Part shown: positions 51,507 through 61,440 of the stretch, piece by piece
Position numbering within the stretch: position 1 is the first letter of the stretch
Layout: the number at the start of each line of letters is the position of its first letter
NCBI RefSeq assembly: GCF_041320275.1
Contig: NZ_CP162023.1
Span: 248,001 to 312,000 of the forward strand
Length of the DNA stretch: 64,000 nt
Reading direction: 5' to 3'
DNA from: Mumia sp. Pv4-285
GTDB lineage: Bacteria; Actinomycetota; Actinomycetes; Propionibacteriales; Nocardioidaceae
Position numbers and translations under genes: made by a program
Notes under the pieces: model-generated
Database searches by the model: none
What the model was told of the DNA's origin: nothing
Seen by the model: the letters and a program-made list of their open reading frames with translations, nothing else

Positions 51507-53642
51507 ATGGAGAGCCTTGCGCGCGTCTGTCAGAGGGCGCGGTGGTTCGTGGTGGCGGGGTGGATCCTCGTCGTGGTGGCGCTGTCGGCGCTGTCCGGCA
51601 CGTTCGGGGGTGAGACCAGCGACGACTACGAGCTGCCCGGATCGCAGAGCGCCCGCGCGGTGCAGATCCTGGAGGACGGCGGATTCTCGTCCGACGCCGG
51701 GACCCAGGCGCAGCTGGTGGTGCACAGCGACGACGGCCTGGACGACGAGCGTGCGCAGGTGGCGTCGATGGTCGCCGAGATCGAGGACCGCGTCCCGGAC
51801 GCGAACGTCGTCAATCCCTTCGACCCCGAGGGGGCCCACCAGCTCTCACCCGACCGTACGACCGGGTACGTCACGGTCGGGCTGCCCACCCAGGACGCCG
51901 AGGCGACGGCAGAGCTCGCTGACGACCTGTTCGACGTGCGGGCCTCGTTCGCCTCCGACGACCTGACCGTCGAGGTCGGCGGCCTCGGTGCTGAGCAGGA
52001 GGGCGAGAGCGGTCCGCCGAGCGAGCTGATCGGCGTGCTCGCCGCGATCGTGATCCTCCTCTTCGCCTTCGGGTCGGTGTTCGCGATGGTGCTGCCGATC
52101 CTCGTGGGCGTCGTGGGAGCGGCGAGCGGCGTCGCCCTGGTGGCGCTCGGCGCGCGAGCGGTCGACATGCCGAGCTTCGCCGCTCCGGTCGCGGCGATGA
52201 TCGCGATCGGCGTCGGCATCGACTACGCGCTCCTCGTGGTCACCCGCTACCGGGAGGCGCTCGCGGGGGGAGCGCATCCTGCCCGTGCGGTGGTGGTCGC
52301 GCAGACGACGGCGGGCCGGTCCGTCCTGTTCGCCGGCGTGACGGTGGTGATCGCCTCGCTCGGGCTGGTGCTGATGGACCTCAAGGTCATCACGGGCGTC
52401 GCCCTGGGCATCGCGGGTGCCGTGCTCGTCACCATGCTGGCCGCCGTCACGCTGCTGCCCGCGATGCTCGCGATCACCGGCCGGCGGATCGACCGGCTGT
52501 CGGTCCACCGACGGCGTACCACCTCCGACGACGGTCAGCTCGCCCGCCGGTGGAGCCGCGTGGTCCAGAGGAGGCCGTGGCCTGCAGCGATCGCGGCGAC
52601 CGCCGTGCTCGTGCTGCTCACGCTCCCCGTCCTGGACCTGCGGCTCGGCTTCTCCGACGCGGGGACCCGCCCGACCAGCGACACCGGCCGACGGGCGTAC
52701 GACCTCGTCGCGGAGGGCTTCGGACCGGGCGCCAACGGCCCGCTCGTGGTCGCGGCGGCGCTGGAGGAAGGTGCCGGCCCCGAGGACGTGGACGCGCTCG
52801 CCGACGCGCTGGCGGCGACCCCCGGGGTAGCCGCCACGACGCCGCCGGTGCTCTCCCAGTCCGGTGACGTCGCACTCCTCCAGGTGATCCCGACGACGGG
52901 GCCTCAGGACGAGGCGACGGCCGACCTCGTGCACCGCATCCGTGACGACGTCGTGCCGGCGAGCTCGGGCGACGCGCTCGAGGTCGCGGTCGGTGGAGCG
53001 ACGGCGGCCGCGGTGGACTTCGCCGACTACACCGCGGATCGCCTCCCGCTGTTCCTCGCGGTCGTCCTCGGTGCGGCCCTGGTGCTGCTCGTCGCGGTCT
53101 TCCGCGGGCTCGCGGTCGCGGTCAAGGCGGTGCTGGTCAACCTCCTCTCGCTCGGCGCGGCGTTCGGTGCGGTGGTGGCCGTGTTCCAGTGGGGATGGGG
53201 GGTCGAGCTGCTCGACCTCGGCGCGAGCGCGCCGATCGAGGCGTGGGTACCGATGATGATGATCGCGATCGTCTTCGGTCTGTCGATGGACTACGAGGTG
53301 TTCCTCCTGTCGCGCGTCCGGGAGGAGTACGACCGGACGGGCGACAACGCGACCGCTGTGGCCGAGGGACTCGCGCGCACGGCACGGGTGATCTCTGCCG
53401 CCGCCGCGATCATGGTGTGCGTCTTCGGGAGCTTCGTGCTCGGGTCCAGCCGCGAGCTGCAGCTCTTCGGGTTCGGGCTCGCGTTCGCGGTCTTCATCGA
53501 CGCGACCCTGGTGCGTCTCGTGCTCGTGCCGGCGGTGATGGAGCTGCTCGGCGACCGCAACTGGTGGCTGCCCCGCTGGTTGGACCGCGCCCTGCCGCGC
53601 CTGACCATCGAGGCGTCCCGTGGTCCGCGAGGTGATCGGTGA
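51507..53642 (+). CDS. MMPL-family (RND superfamily) transporter
   Basis: 711 residues. Twelve helices in two RND repeats, each with a large loop outside the membrane after its first helix. Proton-relay Asp-Tyr pairs are visible: Asp239-Tyr240 in GVGIDYALLVVTRYRE and Asp595-Tyr596 in GLSMDYEVFLLSRVREEYD. Exports lipids or hydrophobic drugs. Shorter than mycobacterial MmpL3, close to the ActII-3/YdfJ type. Strong GGAGAGGAAGG ribosome-binding site. Probably controlled by the two-component system just upstream. Confidence 0.93.
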   Translation: MESLARVCQRARWFVVAGWILVVVALSALSGTFGGETSDDYELPGSQSARAVQILEDGGFSSDAGTQAQLVVHSDDGLDDERAQVASMVAEIEDRVPDANVVNPFDPEGAHQLSPDRTTGYVTVGLPTQDAEATAELADDLFDVRASFASDDLTVEVGGLGAEQEGESGPPSELIGVLAAIVILLFAFGSVFAMVLPILVGVVGAASGVALVALGARAVDMPSFAAPVAAMIAIGVGIDYALLVVTRYREALAGGAHPARAVVVAQTTAGRSVLFAGVTVVIASLGLVLMDLKVITGVALGIAGAVLVTMLAAVTLLPAMLAITGRRIDRLSVHRRRTTSDDGQLARRWSRVVQRRPWPAAIAATAVLVLLTLPVLDLRLGFSDAGTRPTSDTGRRAYDLVAEGFGPGANGPLVVAAALEEGAGPEDVDALADALAATPGVAATTPPVLSQSGDVALLQVIPTTGPQDEATADLVHRIRDDVVPASSGDALEVAVGGATAAAVDFADYTADRLPLFLAVVLGAALVLLVAVFRGLAVAVKAVLVNLLSLGAAFGAVVAVFQWGWGVELLDLGASAPIEAWVPMMMIAIVFGLSMDYEVFLLSRVREEYDRTGDNATAVAEGLARTARVISAAAAIMVCVFGSFVLGSSRELQLFGFGLAFAVFIDATLVRLVLVPAVMELLGDRNWWLPRWLDRALPRLTIEASRGPRGDR

Positions 53643-54088
53643 TGAGCCGCTCACGGCTCGGGCTCCCGGTGTGGGCGATCGTCGCACTGGCCGCTCTCGC
53701 GATGCCGAGGGCCGTGGTGCACGACCTCGGGGTCGACGTGGGTGCGTTCGTCAACGCCGTGCTCGCACTCGCCCCGCCGGCGGTCTGGGTGGTGGTCGCG
53801 CTGCGTGCCCGCGTCCCGTCACCCGTCACGACGCTCGTGGTCGTCGGCGCGGTGTACGGGATCGGGCTCGGCATCGGCCACAACCTCATGTGGGACTCGT
53901 TGTTCGAGGACTCTCCCGGCCTCGGCGGGTCTCTGGACGGCGACCTCACCGAAGGGACGGAGGCGGTCGTCATGCGATCGGTGACCTTCGCGAGCAGTCT
54001 CTTCACCGGTGCCGTGGTCGGGCTCGTCGCCGGTCTGGTCGCGGCCGGCCTCCGCCGCCTCGGCCGGTCCGACGGTGCTCGCCGGTAG
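53639..54088 (+). CDS. Small membrane protein of unknown function
   Basis: 149 residues with about four hydrophobic segments and a hydrophilic middle stretch. GTG 53639 overlaps the MMPL stop (GTGA); ATG 53642 is the alternative. No family recognised. The overlap implies co-translation with the MMPL transporter and possibly a helper role. Two small Arg residues end the protein before the ybaB promoter. Confidence 0.65.
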   Translation: MMSRSRLGLPVWAIVALAALAMPRAVVHDLGVDVGAFVNAVLALAPPAVWVVVALRARVPSPVTTLVVVGAVYGIGLGIGHNLMWDSLFEDSPGLGGSLDGDLTEGTEAVVMRSVTFASSLFTGAVVGLVAGLVAAGLRRLGRSDGARR

Positions 54089-54091
54089 GCT
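54086..54091 (+). promoter_or_regulatory. Probable -10 of ybaB-recR
   Basis: TAGGCT inside the end of the upstream gene; implies a ~55-nt leader to GTG 54148. Confidence 0.4.
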
Positions 54092-54147
54092 GGAGGAGCA
54101 CTCCGCGGTGGCGACGCCGTGGTCGTACGACAGGTGAGGACGTCCCG

Positions 54148-54537
54148 GTGTTCGGTGATGATTTCGGCGGGCTCGGTCAGCCAGGTGGCGGCATGCCCGA
54201 CATGTCCGCCCTGCTCGAGCAGGCCCAGAAGATGCAGGAGCAGCTCCTCGCCGCCAAGGAGGAGCTCGGCCGTGCACGCGTGACGGGCCAGGCCGCCAAC
54301 GGGCTCGTCCAGGCCACGGTGTCCGGCACGGGTGAGCTGATCTCCGTGGAGATCAAGCCCGAGGCAGTCGACCCGGACGACGCCGAGCTCCTCGGCGACA
54401 TGGTCGTCGCCGCGGTCCGTGACGCCAACGACCAGGCCGAGCAGCTCGCCGCCGACAAGCTCGGTCCGTTCGCCAGCGGCTTCGGCGGTGGCGGCGACGC
54501 GCTCGGTGGCGGCGGCGCGGGCGCGCTCGGGTTCTGA
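54148..54537 (+). CDS. YbaB/EbfC nucleoid-associated protein
   Basis: 129 residues. Binds DNA as a dimer. Core MPDMSALLEQAQKMQEQLL (16-34) and the S-G-T-G-E-L-I-S-V-E-I-K-P strand near 58-70 match the family; the ends are Gly-rich (FGGLGQPGGG; FGGGGDALGGGGAG). GTG 54148 with GAGGA 8 nt upstream. Its stop lies 3 nt before recR, the universal pairing. dnaX, which usually sits close by, is 14 kb upstream here. Confidence 0.94.
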   Translation: MFGDDFGGLGQPGGGMPDMSALLEQAQKMQEQLLAAKEELGRARVTGQAANGLVQATVSGTGELISVEIKPEAVDPDDAELLGDMVVAAVRDANDQAEQLAADKLGPFASGFGGGGDALGGGGAGALGF

Positions 54538-54540
54538 CGC

Positions 54541-55137
54541 ATGTACGAAGGGGTCGTCCAAGACCTGATCGACGAGCTCGGCCGACTCCCCGGCATCGGC
54601 CCGAAGAGCGCCCAGCGGATCGCCTTCTACCTGCTCGACGCCGACCCGGTCGACGTACGCCGCTTCGCGGAGGTGCTCATCGAGGTCAAGGACAAGGTGC
54701 GCTTCTGCGACACCTGCGGCAACGTCGCCGAGTCGGAGACGTGCCGCATCTGTGCCGACCCGCGGCGTGACCCGACGGTGCTGTGCGTCGTCGAGGAGTC
54801 CAAGGACGTCGTCGCGATCGAGCGCACCCGTGAGTTCCGTGGCCGCTACCACGTCCTCGGTGGCGCCATCTCGCCGATCGACGGCCGTGGTCCGGACGAC
54901 CTCCGGATCCGTGAGCTCATGCAGCGTCTCTCCGACGGCGCGATCACCGAGATCATCCTCGCGACCGACCCCAACCTCGAGGGCGAGGCGACCGCGACCT
55001 ATCTCACCCGACTTCTCAAGCCGTTGGGGTTGCGCGTGACGCGCCTGGCCAGTGGACTACCTGTAGGCGGTGACCTCGAGTACGCCGACGAGGTCACCCT
55101 CGGTCGCGCGTTCGAAGGCCGGCGTACGGTCGAGTGA
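54541..55137 (+). CDS. recR: Recombination mediator RecR
   Basis: 198 residues, standard length. Helix-hairpin-helix [16 protein letters not shown] (13-28), C4 zinc finger Cys56, Cys59, Cys68, Cys71, then a Toprim domain ([15 protein letters not shown], then [13 protein letters not shown]). With RecF/RecO it loads RecA at gaps. Directly follows ybaB. Confidence 0.97.
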   Translation: MYEGVVQDLIDELGRLPGIGPKSAQRIAFYLLDADPVDVRRFAEVLIEVKDKVRFCDTCGNVAESETCRICADPRRDPTVLCVVEESKDVVAIERTREFRGRYHVLGGAISPIDGRGPDDLRIRELMQRLSDGAITEIILATDPNLEGEATATYLTRLLKPLGLRVTRLASGLPVGGDLEYADEVTLGRAFEGRRTVE

Positions 55138-55180
55138 CGCCGAGCCGACCACGGATGGGCCAACCATGGATGGGAGCAGG

Positions 55181-55750
55181 GTGAGCGAGACGAAGGACGA
55201 CGAGCTGGCGGCGGTCGCCAACGGGTTCGCCGAGGACGTCGAAGCCGTCCTCGAGGGCCTGCGCTCACTCGACGGCATCACCGACCCGGACGAGATCGTC
55301 GCGGGCCTCCTCGTCGAGCTGAGCCGCGCGCTCACCATCGGCGCACGGATGGCCGCGATGCCCCGGCTCGTTCCGCCCGACCGCTACGAGCCCGACACCG
55401 GTCCTGACATCGACCTCGACGACACCCGCGTCGCGCTCGCGACGATCCTCGACGGCTTCGACACGTACGTCGAGGTGTTCGACCCGTACGACGACCCGGC
55501 CGCGCCCGCCGCGTACCGGATCTCCGACGACGTGATCTCCCTGACCGCCGCCCTCGCGCACGGCATGCAGCACGCCCGGGCGGGCCGGCCGATCGAGGCG
55601 CTGTGGTGGTGGCAGTTCTCGTTCTTCTCGTCGTGGGGAGGCGAGATCACCTCGGCGCTGCGGGCGCTGCAGTCGGTGATCGCGCGCGACCGCATCGTCG
55701 GCGCGATCCCTGCGATGTCGCCCGAGGAGCCTCCGCTCGACCCGATCTGA
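55181..55750 (+). CDS. DUF5063 family protein
   Basis: 189 acidic, helical residues. The conserved block ALWWWQFSFFSSWGGEITSALRALQS near the C-terminus (about 146-171) identifies DUF5063, regularly found right after recR in actinobacteria; function unknown. GTG 55181 has GGAG close upstream; ATG 55166 would add five residues. The aspartokinase gene that usually follows is not here. Confidence 0.85.
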   Translation: MSETKDDELAAVANGFAEDVEAVLEGLRSLDGITDPDEIVAGLLVELSRALTIGARMAAMPRLVPPDRYEPDTGPDIDLDDTRVALATILDGFDTYVEVFDPYDDPAAPAAYRISDDVISLTAALAHGMQHARAGRPIEALWWWQFSFFSSWGGEITSALRALQSVIARDRIVGAIPAMSPEEPPLDPI

Positions 55751-55825
55751 CGGTCACCGCCGTCCGAGGTCGCCGTGGCGTTTCGCGGAGCGCAGACGCG
55801 TACGCGCCGCGCTGGGGCGTACGCC

Positions 55826-55831
55826 TAGGCT
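55826..55831 (+). promoter_or_regulatory. Leaderless -10 element before ATG 55838
   Basis: TAGGCT ends 6 nt before the ATG. Confidence 0.6.
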
Positions 55832-55837
55832 CGACGT

Positions 55838-57901
55838 ATGACGCACACCGACCCGTACCAGTGGCTCGAGGACGTGGACGGCGATGCCGCGCTGGACTGG
55901 GTCCGCGCCCGCAACGCCGAGACCGCCGGGGCCCTCGAGGCGAGCGACGCGTTCCGCGCGACGGAGAAGCAGATCCTCGAGGTCCTCGACTCCGACGCCA
56001 AGATCCCGCCGATCGGCAAGGCCGGTGACTGGTACTACAACTTCTGGCGCGACGCGCAGCACGTCCGTGGCGTCTGGCGCCGTACGACCCTCACGTCGTA
56101 CCGCACGGACTCGCCCGACTGGGACGTCCTCCTCGACGTCGACGCGCTCGCCGAGAGCGAGGACGAGAACTGGGTCTGGCACGGTGCGAAGGTGCTGCGG
56201 ACCGGCCCGCTCGCGTACCAGCGGGCGCTCGTCTCCCTCTCCCGCGGCGGGGCGGACGCCGACGTCACCCGAGAGTACGACCTGGAGTCGCGCACCTGGG
56301 TCGAGGACGGGTTCGTCCGCCCGGAGGCCAAGGGCGACGTCAGCTGGATCGACGGCGACACGGCGTTCGTGGAGACCGACACCGGCCCGGGCTCGATGAC
56401 CGAGTCCGGCTACCCCCGTATCGCCCGCCGGTGGCGCCGCGGCGAGCCGCTGGCCGAGTCCGAGATCGTCTTCGAGGGCGCCCACGAGGACCTGTCGATC
56501 GGTGCCTTCCACGACCGTACGCCGGGGTTCGAGCGCGACTGGGTCGTGCGGGCGACGTCGTTCTACACGTCGGAGCGCTACCTGCTCGCGGACGGCGCTG
56601 ACGGCAACGTCGCACTCACGAAGATCGACGTCCCGGACTCGTCCGAGGCGAGCGTCAAGGGCGACCAGCTCCTCGTCGAGCTGCGCGAGGACTGGACGGT
56701 GGGCGGCCGCACGTACGCGGCGGGATCGCTCCTCGCGCAGTCCTTCACCCGGTTTCTCGACGGTGGTCGCGACTTCACCGTCCTCTACGAGCCGACGGGC
56801 AACAGCGCGCTGGCCGGCTACGCGTTCACGGCGCACCGCCTGGTCCTCGAGCTGATGACGGACGTCCGATCGCGGCTGGAGGTCCTGACGCTCCCGACCG
56901 AGCCGGACGGCCGCTGGGAGCGCATCGCCGCGCACCACGTGCCCGACCTCGGCACGCTCCAGGTCGCCCCCGTCGACGCCGACGAGGACGACGCGGTGTG
57001 GCTCTACACGACCGACTACCTGTCACCGACGACACTCTCGCTGCTCGATCTCGGACCGCGCGGCGTCAACGCACGGCCGGTGCCGCTGAAGTCGATGCCG
57101 TCCTTCTTCGACGCCGACGGCCTGGTCGTCGAGCAGCACTTCGCCGCATCGACCGACGGCACCCGCGTCCCCTACTTCGTGGTGCGCCCGCACGACCTCG
57201 CGTACGACGGCACGGCGCCGACTCTGCTGTACGGCTACGGCGGGTTCGAGATCTCGCTGACCCCGTCGTACTCCGGCGGGCTCGGGCGGGCCTGGCTCGA
57301 GCAGGGTGGCGTGTACGTCGTCGCGAACATCCGCGGCGGCGGCGAGTACGGCCCCACGTGGCACCAGGCGGCGCTGCGCGACCAGCGGCACCGGGCGTAC
57401 GAGGACTTCGCGGCGGTCGCGCGAGACCTCGCTGAGCGACGCATCACCTCGCCCGCGCACCTCGGCGCGATGGGCGGCTCCAACGGCGGGCTGCTCACCG
57501 GCAACATGCTGACCCAGTACCCCGAGCTCTTCGGCGCGATCGTCATCCAGGTCCCGCTGCTCGACATGCGGCGCTACCACCTGCTGCTGGCGGGTGCGTC
57601 GTGGATCGCGGAGTACGGCGACCCGGACTCCGACGACTGGGAGTTCCTCGCGACGTTCTCGCCGTACCACCTCTTCGACGCCGACCGGCCGTACCCGCCG
57701 GTGCTGTTCACGACGTCGACGCGCGACGACCGCGTGCATCCCGGGCACGCCCGCAAGATGGCGGCGCAGATGCTCGATGCGGGCAAGGACGTCACGTACT
57801 ACGAGAACATCGAGGGCGGTCACGGCGGGGCGGCCAACAATGCGCAGGCCGCGCACATGGCGGCGCTCGCCTACCGGTTCCTCTGGGACCGCCTGTCCTA
57901 G
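55838..57901 (+). CDS. Prolyl oligopeptidase (peptidase S9A)
   Basis: 687 residues, no signal peptide, so cytoplasmic. Seven-bladed propeller about 70-420, hydrolase domain at both ends. Catalytic triad: Ser548 (GGSNGG), Asp631 (TRDDRV) and His662 (GGHGG). Cleaves short proline-containing peptides. Leaderless start. It stands alone between DUF5063 and the MFS gene. Confidence 0.94.
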   Translation: MTHTDPYQWLEDVDGDAALDWVRARNAETAGALEASDAFRATEKQILEVLDSDAKIPPIGKAGDWYYNFWRDAQHVRGVWRRTTLTSYRTDSPDWDVLLDVDALAESEDENWVWHGAKVLRTGPLAYQRALVSLSRGGADADVTREYDLESRTWVEDGFVRPEAKGDVSWIDGDTAFVETDTGPGSMTESGYPRIARRWRRGEPLAESEIVFEGAHEDLSIGAFHDRTPGFERDWVVRATSFYTSERYLLADGADGNVALTKIDVPDSSEASVKGDQLLVELREDWTVGGRTYAAGSLLAQSFTRFLDGGRDFTVLYEPTGNSALAGYAFTAHRLVLELMTDVRSRLEVLTLPTEPDGRWERIAAHHVPDLGTLQVAPVDADEDDAVWLYTTDYLSPTTLSLLDLGPRGVNARPVPLKSMPSFFDADGLVVEQHFAASTDGTRVPYFVVRPHDLAYDGTAPTLLYGYGGFEISLTPSYSGGLGRAWLEQGGVYVVANIRGGGEYGPTWHQAALRDQRHRAYEDFAAVARDLAERRITSPAHLGAMGGSNGGLLTGNMLTQYPELFGAIVIQVPLLDMRRYHLLLAGASWIAEYGDPDSDDWEFLATFSPYHLFDADRPYPPVLFTTSTRDDRVHPGHARKMAAQMLDAGKDVTYYENIEGGHGGAANNAQAAHMAALAYRFLWDRLS

Positions 57902-57938
57902 TCGTGCGAGGCCGGTCGTCCTGGACGAGAATCCCCGC

Positions 57939-59948
57939 ATGGCCGACCAGCAGCAGGAGACAGATCCCGAGGCGCTGCCGCAGAACAAGATCTGGTGGAT
58001 CTTCGGCGGCCTGATGCTCGCGATGCTCCTCGCGGCGCTCGACCAGACGATCGTCGCGACGGCTCTGCCGACGATCGTGACCGACCTGGGTGGAGCCGAG
58101 CACCTGTCGTGGGTCGTCACCGCGTACATGCTCGCCTCGACGGTCACGACGATGCTGTGGGGCAAGTTCGGCGACCTGTTCGGCCGCAAGGGCGTCTTCG
58201 TCGTCTGCATCGTGATCTTCCTGGTCGGCTCCGCGCTGGCCGGCACGTCGCAGACGATGGGGCAGCTGATCGCGTGGCGGGCGATGCAGGGCGTCGGTGG
58301 CGGCGGCCTGATGGTGCTGGCGCAGGCGATCATCGGCGACGTGGTCTCGCCTCGCGACCGCGGGAAGTACCAGGGCGTCTTCGGCGCCGTGTTCGGTGTC
58401 GCGAGCGTCGCGGGCCCGCTGCTCGGCGGGTTGTTCGTCGACCACCTGTCGTGGCGGTGGGTCTTCTACATCAACCTGCCGATCGGAGTCGTCGCGCTCG
58501 TCGCCGTCGTGGCGGTGCTGCCCCGTACGCGTCCCGACCGCACCCCGAGCATCGACTACGCCGGCATCGTGCTCCTCGGCACGGTCGCGACGGCGATCGT
58601 GCTGGTCACGAGCCTCGGGGGCACGACCTGGGACTGGAACTCCGTGCCGGTGTACGGCTCGATCGCGATCGGCATCGCTGCGCTGATCGGGTTCGTCGTC
58701 GCCGAGCGGCGCGCGGAGGAGCCGGTGCTGCCGTTGCGGCTGTTCGCGAACCGCGTGTTCACCATGTCGTCCGTGGTCGGCTTCGTGGTCGGCTTCGCGA
58801 TGTTCGGGGCGATCACGTTCCTCCCGCTGTACCTCCAGCAGATCAAGGGCTCGTCCCCGACGGAGTCGGGCCTGGAGATGCTCCCGCTGATGCTCGGACT
58901 GCTGCTGACCTCGATCGGCAGCGGCCAGATCATCAGCCGGACGGGCCACTACAAGGCGTTCCCGATCGTCGGTACGGCGGTGATGGCGGTCGGCCTGTAC
59001 CTGCTGTCACTGATGGATCGCGACACGTCGACCTGGGAGTCCTCGCTCAGCATGTTCGTCCTCGGTCTCGGGATCGGCATGGTGATGCAGGTCCTGGTGC
59101 TCGCCGTCCAGAACTCGGTCGACTACCGCGACCTCGGCACGGCGACGTCCGGTGCCACGTTCTTCCGGACGATCGGCAGCTCGGTCGGTGTCGCGGCGTT
59201 CGGCACCATCCTGACCAACGCTCTCACGCGCTCGCTGTCGGAGAGCCCGCCCGCCACCGCCGCCGGGCCGTGCGCCGGCGACGCGCTGAGCAAGTCGGCG
59301 GAGGCGCTGGCGCAGTGCCCACCGGAGGTGCAGGGCTGGTTCCTCGACGCGTACACCGATGCGATCGACCTCGTCTTCCTCTCCGCCGTCCCGATCGCGA
59401 TCCTGGCGTTCGCGCTGACGTGGCTGATCCCCGAGGTGCGTCTGCAGAAGGCGGTCGGCAGCCAGAACGCCGGGCACGCCGCCGGCGAGACCTTTGCGCT
59501 CCCGTCCAGCCGAACGTCGCTCGAGGAGCTGCGGCTGCTGCTCTGGCGGCGGGTGGGGCGTCAGGACCCGCTGCGCGTGTACGAGGCGCTGGCCGCCGAC
59601 CTCGACCTCCAGCTCGCGCCGGAGGAGTGCTGGATGGTCACGCGCGCCTCGTTGAAGGGACCGCGGTCGGTCGCCACCATGGCCGAGCGCTCCGGGAGCA
59701 CGCCGGAGGCCGTACGCCGCGTGGCGGACTCGCTGGCGGCGCGTGGCCTGGTCGACGTCGACGGCGACACCGTGACCGCGACCTCCGACGGTGACGCGGC
59801 GGCCGAGGCCCTGCGCGCCAACGAGCGGGCGCGCCTGCAGCACTACATCGACGAGTGGGGCACGGAGCCGGAGATCGAGGCCCTGGTCGAGCAGCTGACC
59901 GAGCAGCTCCTCACCGACGAGCCGACCGGGGCCGCCCCGTCGAGGTAG
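57939..59948 (+). CDS. DHA2-type MFS drug transporter fused to a winged-helix domain
   Basis: 669 residues. The first ~510 are a 14-helix DHA2 (EmrB/QacA) transporter: [13 protein letters not shown] near 30-42, motif [12 protein letters not shown] near 70-80, and motif C-like [12 protein letters not shown]. The remaining ~130 cytoplasmic residues (from [17 protein letters not shown]) hold a MarR-like winged helix ([27 protein letters not shown]) and an acidic helical end. The tail may gate the pump or bind DNA. A GAGAAT hexamer lies 6 nt before ATG 57939, a weak leaderless -10. Confidence 0.88.
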   Translation: MADQQQETDPEALPQNKIWWIFGGLMLAMLLAALDQTIVATALPTIVTDLGGAEHLSWVVTAYMLASTVTTMLWGKFGDLFGRKGVFVVCIVIFLVGSALAGTSQTMGQLIAWRAMQGVGGGGLMVLAQAIIGDVVSPRDRGKYQGVFGAVFGVASVAGPLLGGLFVDHLSWRWVFYINLPIGVVALVAVVAVLPRTRPDRTPSIDYAGIVLLGTVATAIVLVTSLGGTTWDWNSVPVYGSIAIGIAALIGFVVAERRAEEPVLPLRLFANRVFTMSSVVGFVVGFAMFGAITFLPLYLQQIKGSSPTESGLEMLPLMLGLLLTSIGSGQIISRTGHYKAFPIVGTAVMAVGLYLLSLMDRDTSTWESSLSMFVLGLGIGMVMQVLVLAVQNSVDYRDLGTATSGATFFRTIGSSVGVAAFGTILTNALTRSLSESPPATAAGPCAGDALSKSAEALAQCPPEVQGWFLDAYTDAIDLVFLSAVPIAILAFALTWLIPEVRLQKAVGSQNAGHAAGETFALPSSRTSLEELRLLLWRRVGRQDPLRVYEALAADLDLQLAPEECWMVTRASLKGPRSVATMAERSGSTPEAVRRVADSLAARGLVDVDGDTVTATSDGDAAAEALRANERARLQHYIDEWGTEPEIEALVEQLTEQLLTDEPTGAAPSR

Positions 59949-59980
59949 TACGGTGAATCGTCGGGGACGGAGGTGGACCC

Positions 59981-61435
59981 ATGGGTCTGGATGCGCGCTA
60001 TCCCGCCGTCCGCGGTGTCGCGCCCGACGAGACGTTCCCGGTCTACTCCGAGGACGGGGTGGTCCTCGACCGGACCACCGGGATGAACGTCACGTGCTTC
60101 CTGCCGATGCGCCCGGGAGCGCCCGCCTGCTTTCGTACGCCGCCCTGGCCCCCGTTCACGGAGAACCACCGGTTCGCGCTCGCGTCCGACGTCTTCGTGC
60201 TGCACCAGGACCATCCGATCCCGCACGGCATCGCGATGGACCGCAGCCGGTTCGTCCTGGCGGACCTCGGTGCCGACCAGGGGTGGCGTACGGACGGTCG
60301 GCTGCGCGTCGTCGCTGACGTGACCGGCGACGGGTGCGGCGACATCGTGGCTTTCGGTGACGACGGCGTGTGGGTCGCCCGCGGGGACGGCGCGGGGGGC
60401 TTCGCGCCGCCGACGCGGGTCCTGGAGGACTTCGGGCGCGATGCCGGCGGCTGGGATCTGGCGGCGCACCCCCGGTTCGTCGTCGACGTGACGGGGAACC
60501 GCTGCGCCGACATCGTGGGGTTCGGTGACGACGGCGTGTGGGTCGCGCTGGCCGACGGCACGGGCGGATTCGAGTCTCCGCACTTGGTCCTCGCCGACTT
60601 CGGCCGCGTCGGTGGAGGCTGGGACAGCACCCGCCACCTCCGTGTCCTCGCCGACCTGACCGGCGACGGGTGTGCCGACATCGTGGGGTTCGGTCAGGAC
60701 TCGGTGTGGGTGGCGCTGGCGGACGGCGCCGGTGGGTTCGGTCCGACCCGGCTCGGTGTGCCGGGCGGGTTCGCGTTCGACGACGGCTGGCGCACCGACG
60801 TCCATGTGCGCGCCCTCGCGGACCTGACCGGAGACGGCCGACCGGACATCGTAGGGTTCGGCGACGACGGGGTCTGGGTCGCATCGAACGACGGCTCGGG
60901 GCACTTCGGCGAGCGGCGGTTCGTGCTGGCCGAGTACGGCGTCAACCAGGGCTGGAGCGTTGCCACGCGACCGCGTCTCGTCGCCGACGTGAGCGGCGAC
61001 GGTCGAGCGGACCTGGTCGGGTTCCGTGAGGACGGCGTGCTGATCGCTCCCGGCGACGGCTCGGGTGGCTTCGGCAGTCCCACGCTCGTGCTGCCCTTCT
61101 TCGGCAGCGCGACCGTCCCGGTGGCGTGGGACCCGGTCCGCCATCCCCGGCTCGCCGCGGACCTGACCGGCAGCGGCGGCGCGGATCTCCTGGGGTTCGC
61201 CGAGGACGGCGCCTGGGCGCTCGTGCTCGGCACCGACGGGCCGCTGGGGCCACAGCTCGTGGTCCACGACTTCGGCGCCGAGCAGGCCTGGCGGCCCGAG
61301 GTCCATCTCCGGGTGGCCGCCGACCTCACCGGAGACGGGCGGGCCGACATCGTGGGCTTCGGCGACGCCGGGGTGTGGGTGTCACGCAACCTTGGCGAGG
61401 GTCCTCGACCGCCGATCGTCCTCAGCCCCGCGTGA
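59981..61435 (+). CDS. FG-GAP/VCBS seven-repeat beta-propeller protein
   Basis: 484 residues. After ~90 N-terminal residues come seven repeats of about 50-57 residues, each with a core like DLTGDGCADIVGFGDDGVWV, a calcium-binding FG-GAP pattern, giving one seven-bladed propeller. Repeats 1-4 and 7 keep the Asp ladder; 2 (GNRC) and 6 (GSGG) are degraded. No signal peptide or membrane helix is seen, unusual for this fold. Function unknown; lectin-like binding is plausible. GGAGG sits 8 nt before the ATG and a TACGGT -10 about 30 bp upstream. Confidence 0.82.
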   Translation: MGLDARYPAVRGVAPDETFPVYSEDGVVLDRTTGMNVTCFLPMRPGAPACFRTPPWPPFTENHRFALASDVFVLHQDHPIPHGIAMDRSRFVLADLGADQGWRTDGRLRVVADVTGDGCGDIVAFGDDGVWVARGDGAGGFAPPTRVLEDFGRDAGGWDLAAHPRFVVDVTGNRCADIVGFGDDGVWVALADGTGGFESPHLVLADFGRVGGGWDSTRHLRVLADLTGDGCADIVGFGQDSVWVALADGAGGFGPTRLGVPGGFAFDDGWRTDVHVRALADLTGDGRPDIVGFGDDGVWVASNDGSGHFGERRFVLAEYGVNQGWSVATRPRLVADVSGDGRADLVGFREDGVLIAPGDGSGGFGSPTLVLPFFGSATVPVAWDPVRHPRLAADLTGSGGADLLGFAEDGAWALVLGTDGPLGPQLVVHDFGAEQAWRPEVHLRVAADLTGDGRADIVGFGDAGVWVSRNLGEGPRPPIVLSPA

Positions 61436-61440
61436 GCTGC

